From Ignavibacteria bacterium RIFOXYB12_FULL_35_14 (GTDB lineage: Bacteria; Bacteroidota; Ignavibacteria; Ignavibacteriales; Ignavibacteriaceae): DNA of 64,000 nucleotides. Positions within the stretch are counted from its first letter, which is position 1. The number at the start of each line of letters is the position of its first letter. A program made the translations under genes and the position numbers. The stretch is taken from contig MHAR01000012.1 of NCBI GenBank assembly GCA_001803045.1, positions 1-64,000 on the forward strand. The letters run 5' to 3'. A model generated the notes under the pieces. That model saw nothing but the letters and a program-made list of their open reading frames with translations, ran no database searches and was not told the DNA's origin. Positions 33,422-43,442 of the stretch are shown here, piece by piece.

Positions 33422-34120
33422 TTACAGCAATGCAGCCACTTTAATAATTGCCGTCTCCGTTCGTAGTCTATTTTCTGCAAGCTTATATTTTACAGATGAT
33501 TTTAATGAATCCAATTCATCAGCTGTAAAATCTCCTTCTGGACCGAAAATGAATAGATAATTCATTTTAGAGTTTATTTTATCTCGACTGAAATAATTAT
33601 TTGAACTTTGTTCAAAAATAATTTTCTCCCCATCGAATTGGGTAAGTTCATCCATTGAACCGACATAACGAATTTTGGGCAGCCAGCTTAACAGTGATTG
33701 TTTCATAGCTGCGAGCAATATTTTCTCAACTCTCACCAGATTTACTTTTTTAGGGACAGATCTTTTCGCCTTATAAATAATGAAATTAGTAACACCCAGT
33801 TCAGTGCACTTTTCAAGAGCATACTCAAGTCGTTCATTATTACGAAGCATGGGAATGCAGAATGTAATGTTTGGGAATCTTTCTTCAAACTTAAATTCAT
33901 TTAGGATTTTCGCATCAATATTTTTTTTATTGATCTGGACAATCTGACTTTTGAATATCTTCCCTGTACCATTTGTTATATAAATCTCATCGTTCATACG
34001 ATGTCTCATCACATTTAGAATATGACTGCTTTCATCACTATCGATTGTGATGATCTGCGATTTCAAATTATATGAGCTGGAGTAATAAAGTTCTATATTC
34101 GATAAAATTAAATTTTCCAT
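33422..34120 (-). CDS. rsmE: 16S rRNA m3U1498 methyltransferase RsmE
   Basis: 232-residue SPOUT-class methyltransferase that methylates U1498 of 16S rRNA. The N-terminal PUA-like domain (ESSHILNVMRHRMNDEIYI) is followed by the knot domain with LFIFGPEGDFTADEL and the C-terminal LRTETAIIKVAALL motif that binds S-adenosylmethionine. Length is normal. It is 27 nt downstream of the Omp85 gene and shares its direction. Confidence 0.94.
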   Translation of the reverse strand: MENLILSNIELYYSSSYNLKSQIITIDSDESSHILNVMRHRMNDEIYITNGTGKIFKSQIVQINKKNIDAKILNEFKFEERFPNITFCIPMLRNNERLEYALEKCTELGVTNFIIYKAKRSVPKKVNLVRVEKILLAAMKQSLLSWLPKIRYVGSMDELTQFDGEKIIFEQSSNNYFSRDKINSKMNYLFIFGPEGDFTADELDSLKSSVKYKLAENRLRTETAIIKVAALL

Positions 34121-34147
34121 TCGAATTATTTAGAAATAAATATCATT

Positions 34148-35479
34148 CTAAAAAGATAATCCCAATCCGAGTATAAACTCAGAATTTCTATATTCATCAA
34201 ACGCCAGTTCAAATCTTAAAATGTTATACGGAAGCACTAACAAATTCAAACCAACTCCATAGCCGCTTCGAAAATCTTTGAAGCTCAATGGTTTCCCCAA
34301 AATTTTGGTAGCCCCGGCATCTCCAAATAATTCTAAGTATAAAGCGACCCGGTACGAGATTAATTCTTTGGGAACGATAGGAATAAAATCCAAAGAAATG
34401 TTAAAATCTTTTATTAGCGGGTAATAAAGTTCTAACGAACCGATGTAATAGTTATTTCCCTCCTGGTACAAATTATAATTCCCTCTTATTTTCTCATCGT
34501 AGCCAATTAGTGAATAATCGTAATAAGGAATTGATTGTCCAGAAGTAAACCTTGCAGCAAACCGCCACTTTGCAGTTAAGTCATTGAAAACATTTCTGTA
34601 TTCGCGAAAATCTATACCAAGCACCTGATAACTTATATCATTAATTCCTAAACCTTTAAATTCAAGATAAGCGGCTCCGTAAATTCCTGCTTTCGGAAAT
34701 TGAATAAGATCTCTCGTATCATAAGAATAACCAACTCCAATGGAAGGATAACGATCTACCCTTTGGTCGGATGCGTTAATACCTCTGATAAATCTTGGAG
34801 ACTCAACATAGTTGTAGCTGAACTTTAAATTTAATCTTTGGTACACACCAAATCGTTTACCCAGCTCATAGCTACCAATTATGAATTTCTGATTGAAATC
34901 TTCTCCGAATAAATTAGCTGCAGCCAAACTTCTGTTATTTTTTCTTTTGTAAATAAAATCAGCACCCCAGAAAAAGTCGCTTTGGGGAACGATGTTCGGT
35001 TTATAATAAGCCAATTGAAAGGTGGGATCATAACCTAACTCAACTGTACCCATTAGAGTTTCATTTCGTCCGCGAAAGTTTTTTACAACTAAATAAACGC
35101 CATAAGATAATTTTTTCCAATCATTATCGCGAAGACTTGCAACCGGAATCGGATAGATATACCAGCTTTCCTCAACGTTAATAACCAAAATGTTTTTCTC
35201 ATTTTCAGGATAAATAAACAAATCAACCTTTGTGAATAACCCTAAGCTGTATATTCTCTCTTTGTTGTATGCGAGAATTCCTTGAGAAACTGTATCCCTA
35301 ATGTTAAAAGTTAATTCGCGAAGAATAATTTCTTCTTCGGTTATATCATTCCCTTGGACAACAATAGTATCAACAATGAAACTTTTACCAACAGATTTGG
35401 AAAGCGAATCAACTTGTGATAAACTAAGTTCAGAAAAAAAGAAAAGTAAAAATGATATGAAGATTATTTTTTTGATCAA
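34148..35479 (-). CDS. Omp85/BamA-type outer membrane protein with one POTRA domain
   Basis: 443 residues. Signal peptide (FISFLLFFFSELSLS), one POTRA domain (about 35-110: FIVDTIVVQGNDITEEEIILREL), and a C-terminal surface-antigen beta-barrel (about 130-443) ending in ...LGLGLSF, the terminal Phe needed for assembly by BAM. With a single POTRA it is not BamA itself; TamA-like or substrate-specific outer-membrane roles are possible. A palindromic element lies just upstream of its start. Confidence 0.85.
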   Translation of the reverse strand: MIKKIIFISFLLFFFSELSLSQVDSLSKSVGKSFIVDTIVVQGNDITEEEIILRELTFNIRDTVSQGILAYNKERIYSLGLFTKVDLFIYPENEKNILVINVEESWYIYPIPVASLRDNDWKKLSYGVYLVVKNFRGRNETLMGTVELGYDPTFQLAYYKPNIVPQSDFFWGADFIYKRKNNRSLAAANLFGEDFNQKFIIGSYELGKRFGVYQRLNLKFSYNYVESPRFIRGINASDQRVDRYPSIGVGYSYDTRDLIQFPKAGIYGAAYLEFKGLGINDISYQVLGIDFREYRNVFNDLTAKWRFAARFTSGQSIPYYDYSLIGYDEKIRGNYNLYQEGNNYYIGSLELYYPLIKDFNISLDFIPIVPKELISYRVALYLELFGDAGATKILGKPLSFKDFRSGYGVGLNLLVLPYNILRFELAFDEYRNSEFILGLGLSF

Positions 35480-35531
35480 TATTTCTTTTCGATAATGCTT
35501 AATGTTATTGCGTTATTAGAATAAAATTTAT

Positions 35532-35598
35532 GCCACGAATTTCACGAATACACACTAATAAAGTAAAAGCTTATTAAAAATTCGTGTAATTCGTGGCG
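35532..35598. repeat. Empty nonamer palindromic element (CACGAAT units)
   Basis: Left arm GCCACGAAT-TTCACGAAT (two 9-bp units), right arm TTCGTGTAA-TTCGTGGCG. The arms match at 17 of 18 paired positions by my count. The centre has a further inverted CTAATAA/TTATTAA. It encloses no gene and lies between convergent-upstream regions of two - strand genes, 52 nt above the Omp85 start codon. Confidence 0.8.
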
Positions 35599-35697
35599 GT
35601 TATTTTTTATTTTTAACTGAAAATTGCCGATTGAAAATCAAATGTACTGGATAAGTTTAAAAAAAATGAACAATCCAAATGTAAGCTCGATGAGATC

Positions 35698-38598
35698 CTA
35701 TTTGGAAACTTCTTCAACATAATCAGTTATTGGATTACAACTGCATACCAAATTTCTGTCGCCATAGGCGTTGTTAACTCTTCCAACGCTCGGCCAAAAT
35801 TTTTTATGTTTCAACCATTTTGTCGGAAAAGCAGCTTTTTCTCTTGAGTAGGGATGATTCCATTCATCCGAAGCAATATCCAGAATAGTGTGAGGAGAAT
35901 TTTTAAGCACATTATCCTTCTGATCGGCAATTCCAAGTTGAATCTCCTTAATTTCCCCGGCGATCATCAACATTGTATCACAGAAACGATCGAGTTCAGC
36001 TTTTGATTCACTTTCAGTAGGCTCAACCATTAATGTTCCTGGAACAGGAAATGACACAGTTGGTGCATGATAGCCATAATCCATAAGTCTTTTTGCTATA
36101 TCTTCAACTTCAACATTTGCAGATTCTTTAAAGATACGTGTATCAAAAATTAATTCGTGAGCAACTCTCCCCTTTTCACCCGAATACAGAACAGGAAATG
36201 ATTTTTCCAATCTCGCTTTGATGTAATTGGCATTTAGAATCGCGACTTCGGAAGCTTTTGTTAATCCCTCTGCGCCCATCATTTTGATATATGCATAAGA
36301 AATAATGAGGATATTTGCACTTCCCCATGGAGCAGATGAAACCGGTGTAATTCCTTTTTGATGATTTAAATTTACAAGCGGATGATTTGGTAAAAATTGT
36401 GCGAGTTCTTTTGTAACTGCAATTGGTCCAACCCCAGGTCCGCCGCCGCCGTGAGGAATGCAAAAAGTTTTATGAAGATTTAAATGGCAAACATCCGCAC
36501 CAATCATTGCGGGACTTGTTAATCCAACTTGAGCATTCATATTTGCGCCATCCATGTAAACAAGTCCACCGCTGTCATGAATTAATTTACAAATCTGCTT
36601 TATTGCTTCTTCAAACACACCATGAGTTGATGGATAAGTAATCATCAGACCGGCAAGATTGTTTTTGTGCTGTTCTATTTTATTTTTTAAATCATCCAAA
36701 TCAACATTACCAATCTCAGTTGAACTTACTACAACCACTTTCATTCCAGCCATGACAGCGCTTGCAGGATTAGTACCATGTGCAGATGAAGGAATTAGAA
36801 CAACATTTCGGTGATCATCGCCGCGGGCATGATGATAAGCTCGAATAACCATCAATCCCGAATATTCGCCCTGCGCTCCGGAATTTGGCTGAAGCGATAC
36901 TGCGAAAAAACCAGTGATCTCACATAAATCTTTTTCAAGTTGTTTGAATAATTCCAAATAACCTTCGGCTTGATCAAGCGGAGCGAAAGGATGAATATTT
37001 GCAAACTCAGGCCAGGTAACTCCAAGCATTTCAGTTGCAGCATTCAATTTCATCGTGCATGATCCAAGAGATATCATGGAATGAACTAATGAAAGATCCT
37101 TACTTTCCAAACTTTTAATGTATCGCATCATCTCAGTTTCTGAGTGATAAGAATTGAATACCGGATGTTTTAAGTACTTGCTTATTCTTTTAAAGTCTGG
37201 TAAAAATTTATTTTTATTTGAACTTCCTAACTCTGCAAACTTCTTATTATCAATTTTCTTCCCACTTGTCTCTTCAAAAACGGAGATGATTTCTTTCATC
37301 TCATCAAAATCAGTTATTTCATTTATCGAGATTCCAATTGCATTATCGTCAATGTATCTGAGATTAATTTTTTTACTTAATGCAATGTTTCTGATCGCAT
37401 CAATTTCTTTCTTTGAACTATCTGTGAAAACAATTTTAAGAGTATCAAAATAGTTTTTGTTTACTTGAGTGTATCCCAAAAATCTCAAAGCTTCATCAAG
37501 CATTTTTGTGAAATGATGAATTCTCTCGGCAATTGCTTGTAATCCTTTTGGACCATGATATATAGCATACATACCAGCCATCACTGCAAGAAGAACTTGA
37601 GCAGTACATATATTACTGGTAGCTTTTTCTCGCCGTATGTGCTGTTCACGAGTTTGCAATGCCATTCTGTATGCTAAGTTCCCGTGTGAATCAACAGATG
37701 CACCAATAATTCTTCCGGGAATATTTCTCTTATATTCATCTTTGGTTGCAAAATAAGCTGCGTGAGGACCACCAAAGCCCATTGGAATACCAAATCTTTG
37801 TGAATTTCCAACAGCAACATCGGCACCAAACTCTCCCGGAGGTGTAAGTAAAGTTAAGCTTAACAAATCAGCAGCGACCACTTTTAATATTCCGAGCTTA
37901 TCGGCTTTGCTAAAGAATTCCTTGTAATCATAAATTTCTCCATCGCAAGAAGGATACTGAACGAACACTCCAAATATTTTATCATTTAATTCTACGGTTT
38001 TGTGATCTCCAATTAACAATTCAATTCCCAATGGTTTTGATCTCGTCTTTAGAACATCAATTGTTTGAGAAAAACATTCTTCAGAAACAAAGAAGACGTT
38101 AGCATTTTTATTCTTAGAAACCGAGTGAAGCATAGCCATTGCCTCCGCAGCGGCAGTGCCTTCATCCAACAAAGAGGCGTTTGCAATTGGAAGTTCGGTC
38201 AAATCAATTACTGCAGTTTGAAAATTTATAAGAGCTTCCAATCTGCCCTGTGCAATTTCAGCTTGATACGGAGTGTATTGTGTGTACCATCCGGGATTTT
38301 CTAAAATACTTCTTTGGATTACCGCAGGTGTATGGGTCTGATGATAACCTAAACCAATATAAGATTTATAAACTTTGTTTCGGTTGGCTAAATCTTTCAG
38401 ATGTTCTATGAATTTATATTCACTTATTGGGGGATCAATTTCTAATTTTTCAGTAAGCCGGATACTTTGAGGTATAGTTTCTTGGATAAGTTTTTCAACA
38501 CTCTCAACTCCTATCGCTTTCAACATTTCAGTAATATCTTCTTCGCGTGGTCCTAAATGTCTATTAACAAATTTATCAGGATGTTCCATTGAATTCAT
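35698..38598 (-). CDS. gcvP: Glycine dehydrogenase (decarboxylating), full-length P protein
   Basis: 966-residue pyridoxal-phosphate enzyme that decarboxylates glycine and passes the aminomethyl group to the lipoyl H protein. The fused form contains both halves: the N-terminal inactive half ([48 protein letters not shown]) and the catalytic C-terminal half ([15 protein letters not shown], the PLP lysine in [18 protein letters not shown]). GGGA lies 5 nt before the ATG; a second ATG three codons on is possible. GcvT, GcvH and lipoamide dehydrogenase are not in the window. I see no glycine riboswitch upstream. Confidence 0.96.
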   Translation of the reverse strand: MNSMEHPDKFVNRHLGPREEDITEMLKAIGVESVEKLIQETIPQSIRLTEKLEIDPPISEYKFIEHLKDLANRNKVYKSYIGLGYHQTHTPAVIQRSILENPGWYTQYTPYQAEIAQGRLEALINFQTAVIDLTELPIANASLLDEGTAAAEAMAMLHSVSKNKNANVFFVSEECFSQTIDVLKTRSKPLGIELLIGDHKTVELNDKIFGVFVQYPSCDGEIYDYKEFFSKADKLGILKVVAADLLSLTLLTPPGEFGADVAVGNSQRFGIPMGFGGPHAAYFATKDEYKRNIPGRIIGASVDSHGNLAYRMALQTREQHIRREKATSNICTAQVLLAVMAGMYAIYHGPKGLQAIAERIHHFTKMLDEALRFLGYTQVNKNYFDTLKIVFTDSSKKEIDAIRNIALSKKINLRYIDDNAIGISINEITDFDEMKEIISVFEETSGKKIDNKKFAELGSSNKNKFLPDFKRISKYLKHPVFNSYHSETEMMRYIKSLESKDLSLVHSMISLGSCTMKLNAATEMLGVTWPEFANIHPFAPLDQAEGYLELFKQLEKDLCEITGFFAVSLQPNSGAQGEYSGLMVIRAYHHARGDDHRNVVLIPSSAHGTNPASAVMAGMKVVVVSSTEIGNVDLDDLKNKIEQHKNNLAGLMITYPSTHGVFEEAIKQICKLIHDSGGLVYMDGANMNAQVGLTSPAMIGADVCHLNLHKTFCIPHGGGGPGVGPIAVTKELAQFLPNHPLVNLNHQKGITPVSSAPWGSANILIISYAYIKMMGAEGLTKASEVAILNANYIKARLEKSFPVLYSGEKGRVAHELIFDTRIFKESANVEVEDIAKRLMDYGYHAPTVSFPVPGTLMVEPTESESKAELDRFCDTMLMIAGEIKEIQLGIADQKDNVLKNSPHTILDIASDEWNHPYSREKAAFPTKWLKHKKFWPSVGRVNNAYGDRNLVCSCNPITDYVEEVSK

Positions 38599-39046
38599 GT
38601 TTTTCCCAGTTTCTGTTTTTAAGTGAAGGTAAACTCTTGAGTAAATATTCTAAAATTTGCTTCGGAAAATTAAACAATTATTCTCTAAAAATGGTTTAAT
38701 AAGCTATAGATCAGGAGAAGATTCTGATTAAGAGATTCAATTCTTTTTCTTTTGATTAAGTTTGAATGGAAATTTTGTTAAAATTATTCACCCAAAACCG
38801 ATTATCTATACTTTGAGGAAAGCGAGAATCAAAACGGTGTAGGAGAATAATTCCAGTAGAGGCATCTATTTCATTATTTGAATCAAAATATTTTGGGTGT
38901 TACTTACTCAAAAGAATTTTTAGCGCTTATTTCTGGGAGATAAAGATGAAATAGATAATGCAAAAGAAAATTTAATCAGAGAAATAGAAAAAGATTAAAC
39001 AAAACACTATTTTAGTTCAATTATTCTTGATTAGATGGAGTTTGAT
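38599..39046. other. 448-nt gap before dinD with a possible gene remnant
   Basis: The gap holds the promoter region of gcvP (left) and dinD (right). A short open stretch ending LGDKDEIDNAKENLIREIEKD and a stop (about 38932-38999) has no start and looks like the tail of a lost gene. The first copy of a 29-bp direct repeat lies at 38907-38935. Confidence 0.4.
38907..38935 (+). repeat. Direct repeat, copy 1, left of dinD
   Basis: 29 nt beginning CTCAAAAGAATTTTTAGC. It matches 26 of 29 positions of the copy at 40064-40092 in the same orientation. The two copies bracket dinD and its terminator. Confidence 0.6.
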
Positions 39047-39895
39047 ATGAAAAAAGAATTAATTGCTGAACTTTTTCAAAAATTTGAAAACGCTTGTTAT
39101 CTCTTGGAAGGAGTGGAATGTTGGAGTGCGAGAGAGTTGCAAGAAATATTTGATTATTCTGAATGGCGTAACTTTCTAAAGGTTATTGACAAAGCAAAAG
39201 ACTCTTGTAAAAATAGTGGTGAATCAGTTCCAGACCATTTTGTTGATATCAACAAAATGGTAGTGTTGGGCAGTGGTGCAGAAAGAAAAATTGATGATAT
39301 CGCCCTAACAAGATACGCCTGCTATCTTGTTGCTCAAAATGGTGATCCAGCAAAACCTGAAGTTGCTTTTGCACAAACCTATTTTGCTGTTCAGACCCGT
39401 AAACAAGAAATAATTGAAAAAAGACTGCTCGATGTTGCACGCGTAACTGCAAGAGAAAAACTTTCTCACTCTGAAAAGAAACTTTCCGGAATTATCTATG
39501 AAAGAGGTGTTGACGAAAAAGGTTTTGCTATTATCCGTTCTAAAGGAGATCAAGCGCTTTTTGGTGGACTAAATACCCAAATGATGAAAAGTAAATTAGA
39601 TGTTGCGGATGGACGACCTCTTGCTGACTTTTTACCTACACTTACTATTAAAACGAAAGACTTTGCATCCGAGCTTACGAGCCATAATGTAATTGAAAAA
39701 GATCTTCACGGACACGAAAAGATTTCTGAAGAACACGTTGATAATAATCTTGCAGTTAGAAAAATTCTTAAAGAACGCGGGGTGCAGCCGGAAAATCTTC
39801 CTCCCGCCGAAGATGTTAAAAAAATTGAGAGACGGCTTAAAGGTGATGAGAAGAAAATTCTGATAGAAGTGAAGAAAACAAAAAAGAAAAAGTAA
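39047..39895 (+). CDS. dinD: DNA damage-inducible protein D (DinD family)
   Basis: 282-residue homologue of E. coli DinD, which binds RecA filaments and inhibits strand exchange. The N-terminal domain has the BRO-like segment CWSARELQEIFDYSEWRNF and DIALTRYACYLVAQNGDP; the C-terminal part has KLSGIIYERGVDEKGFAIIRSKGDQALF and ends in a Lys-rich tail. GGAG lies 6 nt before this ATG, so I prefer it to the ATG four codons earlier. Genes of this family often sit beside restriction systems, as here. A hairpin terminator follows. No LexA site is claimed because the local SOS box is unknown. Confidence 0.9.
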   Translation: MKKELIAELFQKFENACYLLEGVECWSARELQEIFDYSEWRNFLKVIDKAKDSCKNSGESVPDHFVDINKMVVLGSGAERKIDDIALTRYACYLVAQNGDPAKPEVAFAQTYFAVQTRKQEIIEKRLLDVARVTAREKLSHSEKKLSGIIYERGVDEKGFAIIRSKGDQALFGGLNTQMMKSKLDVADGRPLADFLPTLTIKTKDFASELTSHNVIEKDLHGHEKISEEHVDNNLAVRKILKERGVQPENLPPAEDVKKIERRLKGDEKKILIEVKKTKKKK

Positions 39896-40034
39896 ATTAG
39901 AAATTGCTTATGAACCACAAACCCAAATTAGAACTCATCTGGATTGGCCAAGACAAGCAGCCCAAACTAAAACTGCGTATTTTAATTTGAACAAATGAAT
40001 TTTTGTAATTGATTTATACCATGAAATAATATCA

Positions 40035-40056
40035 GGGAGCTTCGGCTCCCTTTTAT
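40035..40056 (+). terminator. Intrinsic terminator after dinD
   Basis: GGGAGC-TTCG-GCTCCC, a perfect 6-bp stem with the stable UUCG tetraloop, followed by TTTTATTATTTTA. This is the clearest rho-independent terminator in the window. Confidence 0.85.
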
Positions 40057-40063
40057 TATTTTA

Positions 40064-40092
40064 TTCAAAAGAATTTTTATCGATTATTTCTG
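40064..40092 (+). repeat. Direct repeat, copy 2, right of dinD
   Basis: 29 nt beginning TTCAAAAGAATTTTTATC, 26 of 29 identical to copy 1. The rest of the gap up to 40254 is AT-rich with no gene seen. Confidence 0.6.
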
Positions 40093-40254
40093 TTGGACAA
40101 GGAAGGACATTTTCTGTTTTTTACTTAGGGAAGTATAGTTGTCTGAATTGAAGGATATGAATATGTGTCAGAAAAATTTAGTCTTAATGAGCATAATTAT
40201 TTATTTTGATGCATGTGTTTATGAGGTTTTGTACAACACTTAAAATAGGACTTA

Positions 40255-43200
40255 ATGTCTAGAATTTTAATAAATCAGTATTACACCAATCTTGAACGTG
40301 CCAAGCACTTCGGCAAATCCACAAACGAACAATCTATACGCAATCACTTCTGGAACTTGCTTAATGAATACGCTCATAAACAAAACTATGAAGTAGTTAC
40401 TGAAGTTTCATGCCAGGGCACTAAAGGAAGTAAGGTTCGTCCCGATGGAATTGTCAAAAATTTATTTGGATTGGACATTGGTCTTTGGGAAAGCAAAGAT
40501 GAAAAAGATACAATTAACGATGAGATAGATACCAAGCAAAAAAAAGGTTATCCGTTCTATAATATTCTGTTTGAAGATTCAAAAGAAGCAGTTCTTTTTC
40601 AACGCGGTGAAGAAGTTATGCGCGGTTTTGTTCTTAATCCTGATGAACTGCATAAAATCATTACAGAGTTTATTTCTTTCAAGAGCGATACTGTTTACAA
40701 GTTTGAAGATGCATTAGAAAAATTTAAGGCTGATATTCCTGCAATTGTAGAAACGCTCCGTAAACGTATTGATCAAACCCGTGTAAGGAATAAAAACTTT
40801 ATTGCTGTTAGCGCAACTTTCCTTGAACTGTGTAAGATCGAAATAAATCCAGATATAACCGAAGCTGATATTCGCGAAATGATGATTCAGCATATTCTCA
40901 CAAGCGACATTTTTAACAAAATATTTGATGACCCCGAATTTCACCGACACAATAATATTGCTCGTGAACTCGAAAAACTTATTGAGATTCTTTTTACTTA
41001 CAGTGAACGTAAAAACCTGATGGGCAATATCGAGCATTATTACGATGCTATCAATAGCACCGCTGCCGGTATTGTCGATCATCACGAAAAACAAAAGTTC
41101 TTGAAAGTTCTTTACGAAAACTTTTACAAAGTATATAATCCCAAAGCTGCTGATCGTCTTGGTGTAATTTACACGCCTAACGAAATTGTAAACTTTATGA
41201 TTGAAGGCATCGAGTATTTACTACACAAACATTTTGGTAAAACGCTTTCTGATAAAAATGTAGATATACTCGATCCTGCAACAGGAACAGCTACTTTTGT
41301 TACTTCTATTATTGATCACATTCCAAATCAGGATTTACTTTACAAGTACAAGAATGAAATCCACGCAAACGAAGTTGCAATACTTCCATACTACATTGCT
41401 AATCTAAATATTGAATTTACATTTAAGCAAAAGATGGGTTATTACGAAGAGTTTAAGAACCTTTGCTTTGTTGATACACTTGATAACACCAATGCACTTC
41501 TTTACAGCGGAAAACAGGAAACAATGTTTGGTTTAAGTTCTGAAAACTCAGAACGTATCAAACAGCAGAACAGTAAAAAGATTTCTGTAGTTATTGGTAA
41601 TCCTCCGTACAATGCAAATCAACAAAATGAAAATGAGAATAATAAGAACAGAGAATATCCATACATCGATAAGCGTATTAAAGATACTTATATAAAGTAC
41701 AGCACTGCACAAAAGACAAAAGTATATGATATGTATGCAAGATTTTTAAGATGGGCTTTTGATAGGGTTGATAAAAATGGCATTGTCGCATTTGTAAGTA
41801 ATAATTCATTTATAAATTCTCGTACTTATGATGGATTTAGAAAAATCGTTGCTGAAGAGTTTAATGAAATATGGATTATTGATCTTAAAGGAAATGCCAG
41901 AACAAGTGGTGAAAGACGCAGAGCCGAAGGTGGTAATGTATTTTCAGATTTAATCAGAGTTGGTGTCGCTGTCTATTTCTTAGTTAAAAAAGAAAATGAA
42001 TCAGGCTGTAATATTTTTTATAATGAGATAAAAGATTACGCAAAAGCTGAAGAGAAGAAAGAATATCTTCACGCTAATAAACTTAAAACACTTCCGTTTC
42101 AAAAGATTACTCCAGATAAAAATAATAATTGGATAAATCTTGCTGATAATGATTTTGAAAGATTAGTAGCTCTTGCAGATAATGATGTGAAGCGTGGAAA
42201 TAAATCTGAAGCTGTCTTTAAATTATTTTCAAATGGAATTGTTACAGCAAGAGATGAATGGACATTTGATTTAAATAAAGAATCACTTCATCAAAAAGCC
42301 AAATATTTTTGTGATTTTTATAAAAAAGAAAAATCAAGATGGTTAAAATCTGATAAACAAAAACCAATTAATGATTTTGTTGATAGAACTATCAAATGGA
42401 CTGAAGAATTAGAATCTCATCTACAAAAAGGTTCTAAATTAGAATTTGCAGAAAGTAAAATTAGAAATTCACTTTACAGACCTTTTATATCTCAGTTCAC
42501 TTATTTTGATAGGATCATAACTCATCGTGTTTATCAAAATGAAATAATATTTGGTATCGAAGATGAGTTTAAGAATAAAGTGATTTGGTTTTCAGGGATC
42601 GCAGGTTCAAAAGCATTTCAAACATTAGCATCAACAAAAGTTGCAAGTTTCGATTTACTTGAAAAGACACAATGTCTTCCACTATACCGTTATGATTCAA
42701 ACGGAAATCGAATAGACAACATAACCGATTGGGGATTAGAACAATTTGTTAATCACTACAAAGACAAAAAGATTAAGAAAGAGGACATCTTCCATTATGT
42801 TTACGCAGTACTTCACAATCCGGCTTACAGAAAGAAATACGAATTAAATCTAAAGCGGGAGTTTCCTCGTATTCCTTTCTATAAAGATTTTTGGCAATGG
42901 GCAAAATGGGGCAAACAATTAATGGAATTACACATAAATTACGAAAAAGCAAAACCATTTAACCTAAAACTCATCAAAAGTGAAACAAAGCAAGCTCATA
43001 CTAAACAAAAAGAAATGTTCAGCAAAGTCGAAGAACCTGAAACGCTTTACGCACACAAACCAATAATAAAAGTCAAACTCAAGGCCGATAAGCTTGCCGG
43101 GGTAATAGAAATTGATGAACTAACTTTATTGAAAGGAATCCCCAAACAAGCGTGGGAATACAAACTCGGTAACCGCAGTGCTATCGAATGGATACTAGAC

Positions 43201-43362
43201 CAGTACAAAGAAAAGAAACCAAAAGATTCAACTATCGCAGAAAATTTTAACACCTATCGCTTTACAGATTATAAGGAAGATGTGATTTACCTGTTAAAGA
43301 AAATCACAACCATTAGCGTAGAAACAATGAGGATAATTAATGAAATGGAAAAAGAGAAATAA
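40255..43362 (+). CDS. Single-chain restriction-modification enzyme (type ISP/IIG-like)
   Basis: 1035 residues combining nuclease and adenine methylase. The N-terminal PD-(D/E)XK site is Asp64 (RPDG), Glu79 and Lys81 (WESKD). A helical linker (about 110-310) leads to the N6-adenine methylase: motif I DPATGTATF at 340-348 and motif IV NPPY at 449-452. The C-terminal half is a target-recognition region resembling the LlaBIII-type specificity domain. I see no helicase motifs between nuclease and methylase, so it is shorter than true type ISP enzymes and closer to type IIG. It should protect the host by methylating its own sites. It belongs to the defence island with dinD and the GmrSD-like gene. 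Confidence 0.88.
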   Translation: MSRILINQYYTNLERAKHFGKSTNEQSIRNHFWNLLNEYAHKQNYEVVTEVSCQGTKGSKVRPDGIVKNLFGLDIGLWESKDEKDTINDEIDTKQKKGYPFYNILFEDSKEAVLFQRGEEVMRGFVLNPDELHKIITEFISFKSDTVYKFEDALEKFKADIPAIVETLRKRIDQTRVRNKNFIAVSATFLELCKIEINPDITEADIREMMIQHILTSDIFNKIFDDPEFHRHNNIARELEKLIEILFTYSERKNLMGNIEHYYDAINSTAAGIVDHHEKQKFLKVLYENFYKVYNPKAADRLGVIYTPNEIVNFMIEGIEYLLHKHFGKTLSDKNVDILDPATGTATFVTSIIDHIPNQDLLYKYKNEIHANEVAILPYYIANLNIEFTFKQKMGYYEEFKNLCFVDTLDNTNALLYSGKQETMFGLSSENSERIKQQNSKKISVVIGNPPYNANQQNENENNKNREYPYIDKRIKDTYIKYSTAQKTKVYDMYARFLRWAFDRVDKNGIVAFVSNNSFINSRTYDGFRKIVAEEFNEIWIIDLKGNARTSGERRRAEGGNVFSDLIRVGVAVYFLVKKENESGCNIFYNEIKDYAKAEEKKEYLHANKLKTLPFQKITPDKNNNWINLADNDFERLVALADNDVKRGNKSEAVFKLFSNGIVTARDEWTFDLNKESLHQKAKYFCDFYKKEKSRWLKSDKQKPINDFVDRTIKWTEELESHLQKGSKLEFAESKIRNSLYRPFISQFTYFDRIITHRVYQNEIIFGIEDEFKNKVIWFSGIAGSKAFQTLASTKVASFDLLEKTQCLPLYRYDSNGNRIDNITDWGLEQFVNHYKDKKIKKEDIFHYVYAVLHNPAYRKKYELNLKREFPRIPFYKDFWQWAKWGKQLMELHINYEKAKPFNLKLIKSETKQAHTKQKEMFSKVEEPETLYAHKPIIKVKLKADKLAGVIEIDELTLLKGIPKQAWEYKLGNRSAIEWILDQYKEKKPKDSTIAENFNTYRFTDYKEDVIYLLKKITTISVETMRIINEMEKEK

Positions 43363-43442
43363 TAAACACAACTTAAAATTGTATTAAAAAACTCACCACT
43401 AATAAAGCGATAGCCGTAAAATCAAAAAAGAAATGGGTGTTT

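Noticed and set aside
38599-38760. Glycine riboswitch upstream of gcvP
   Set aside because: I looked for the paired purine-rich core of this aptamer and found only AT-rich sequence with no fitting stems.
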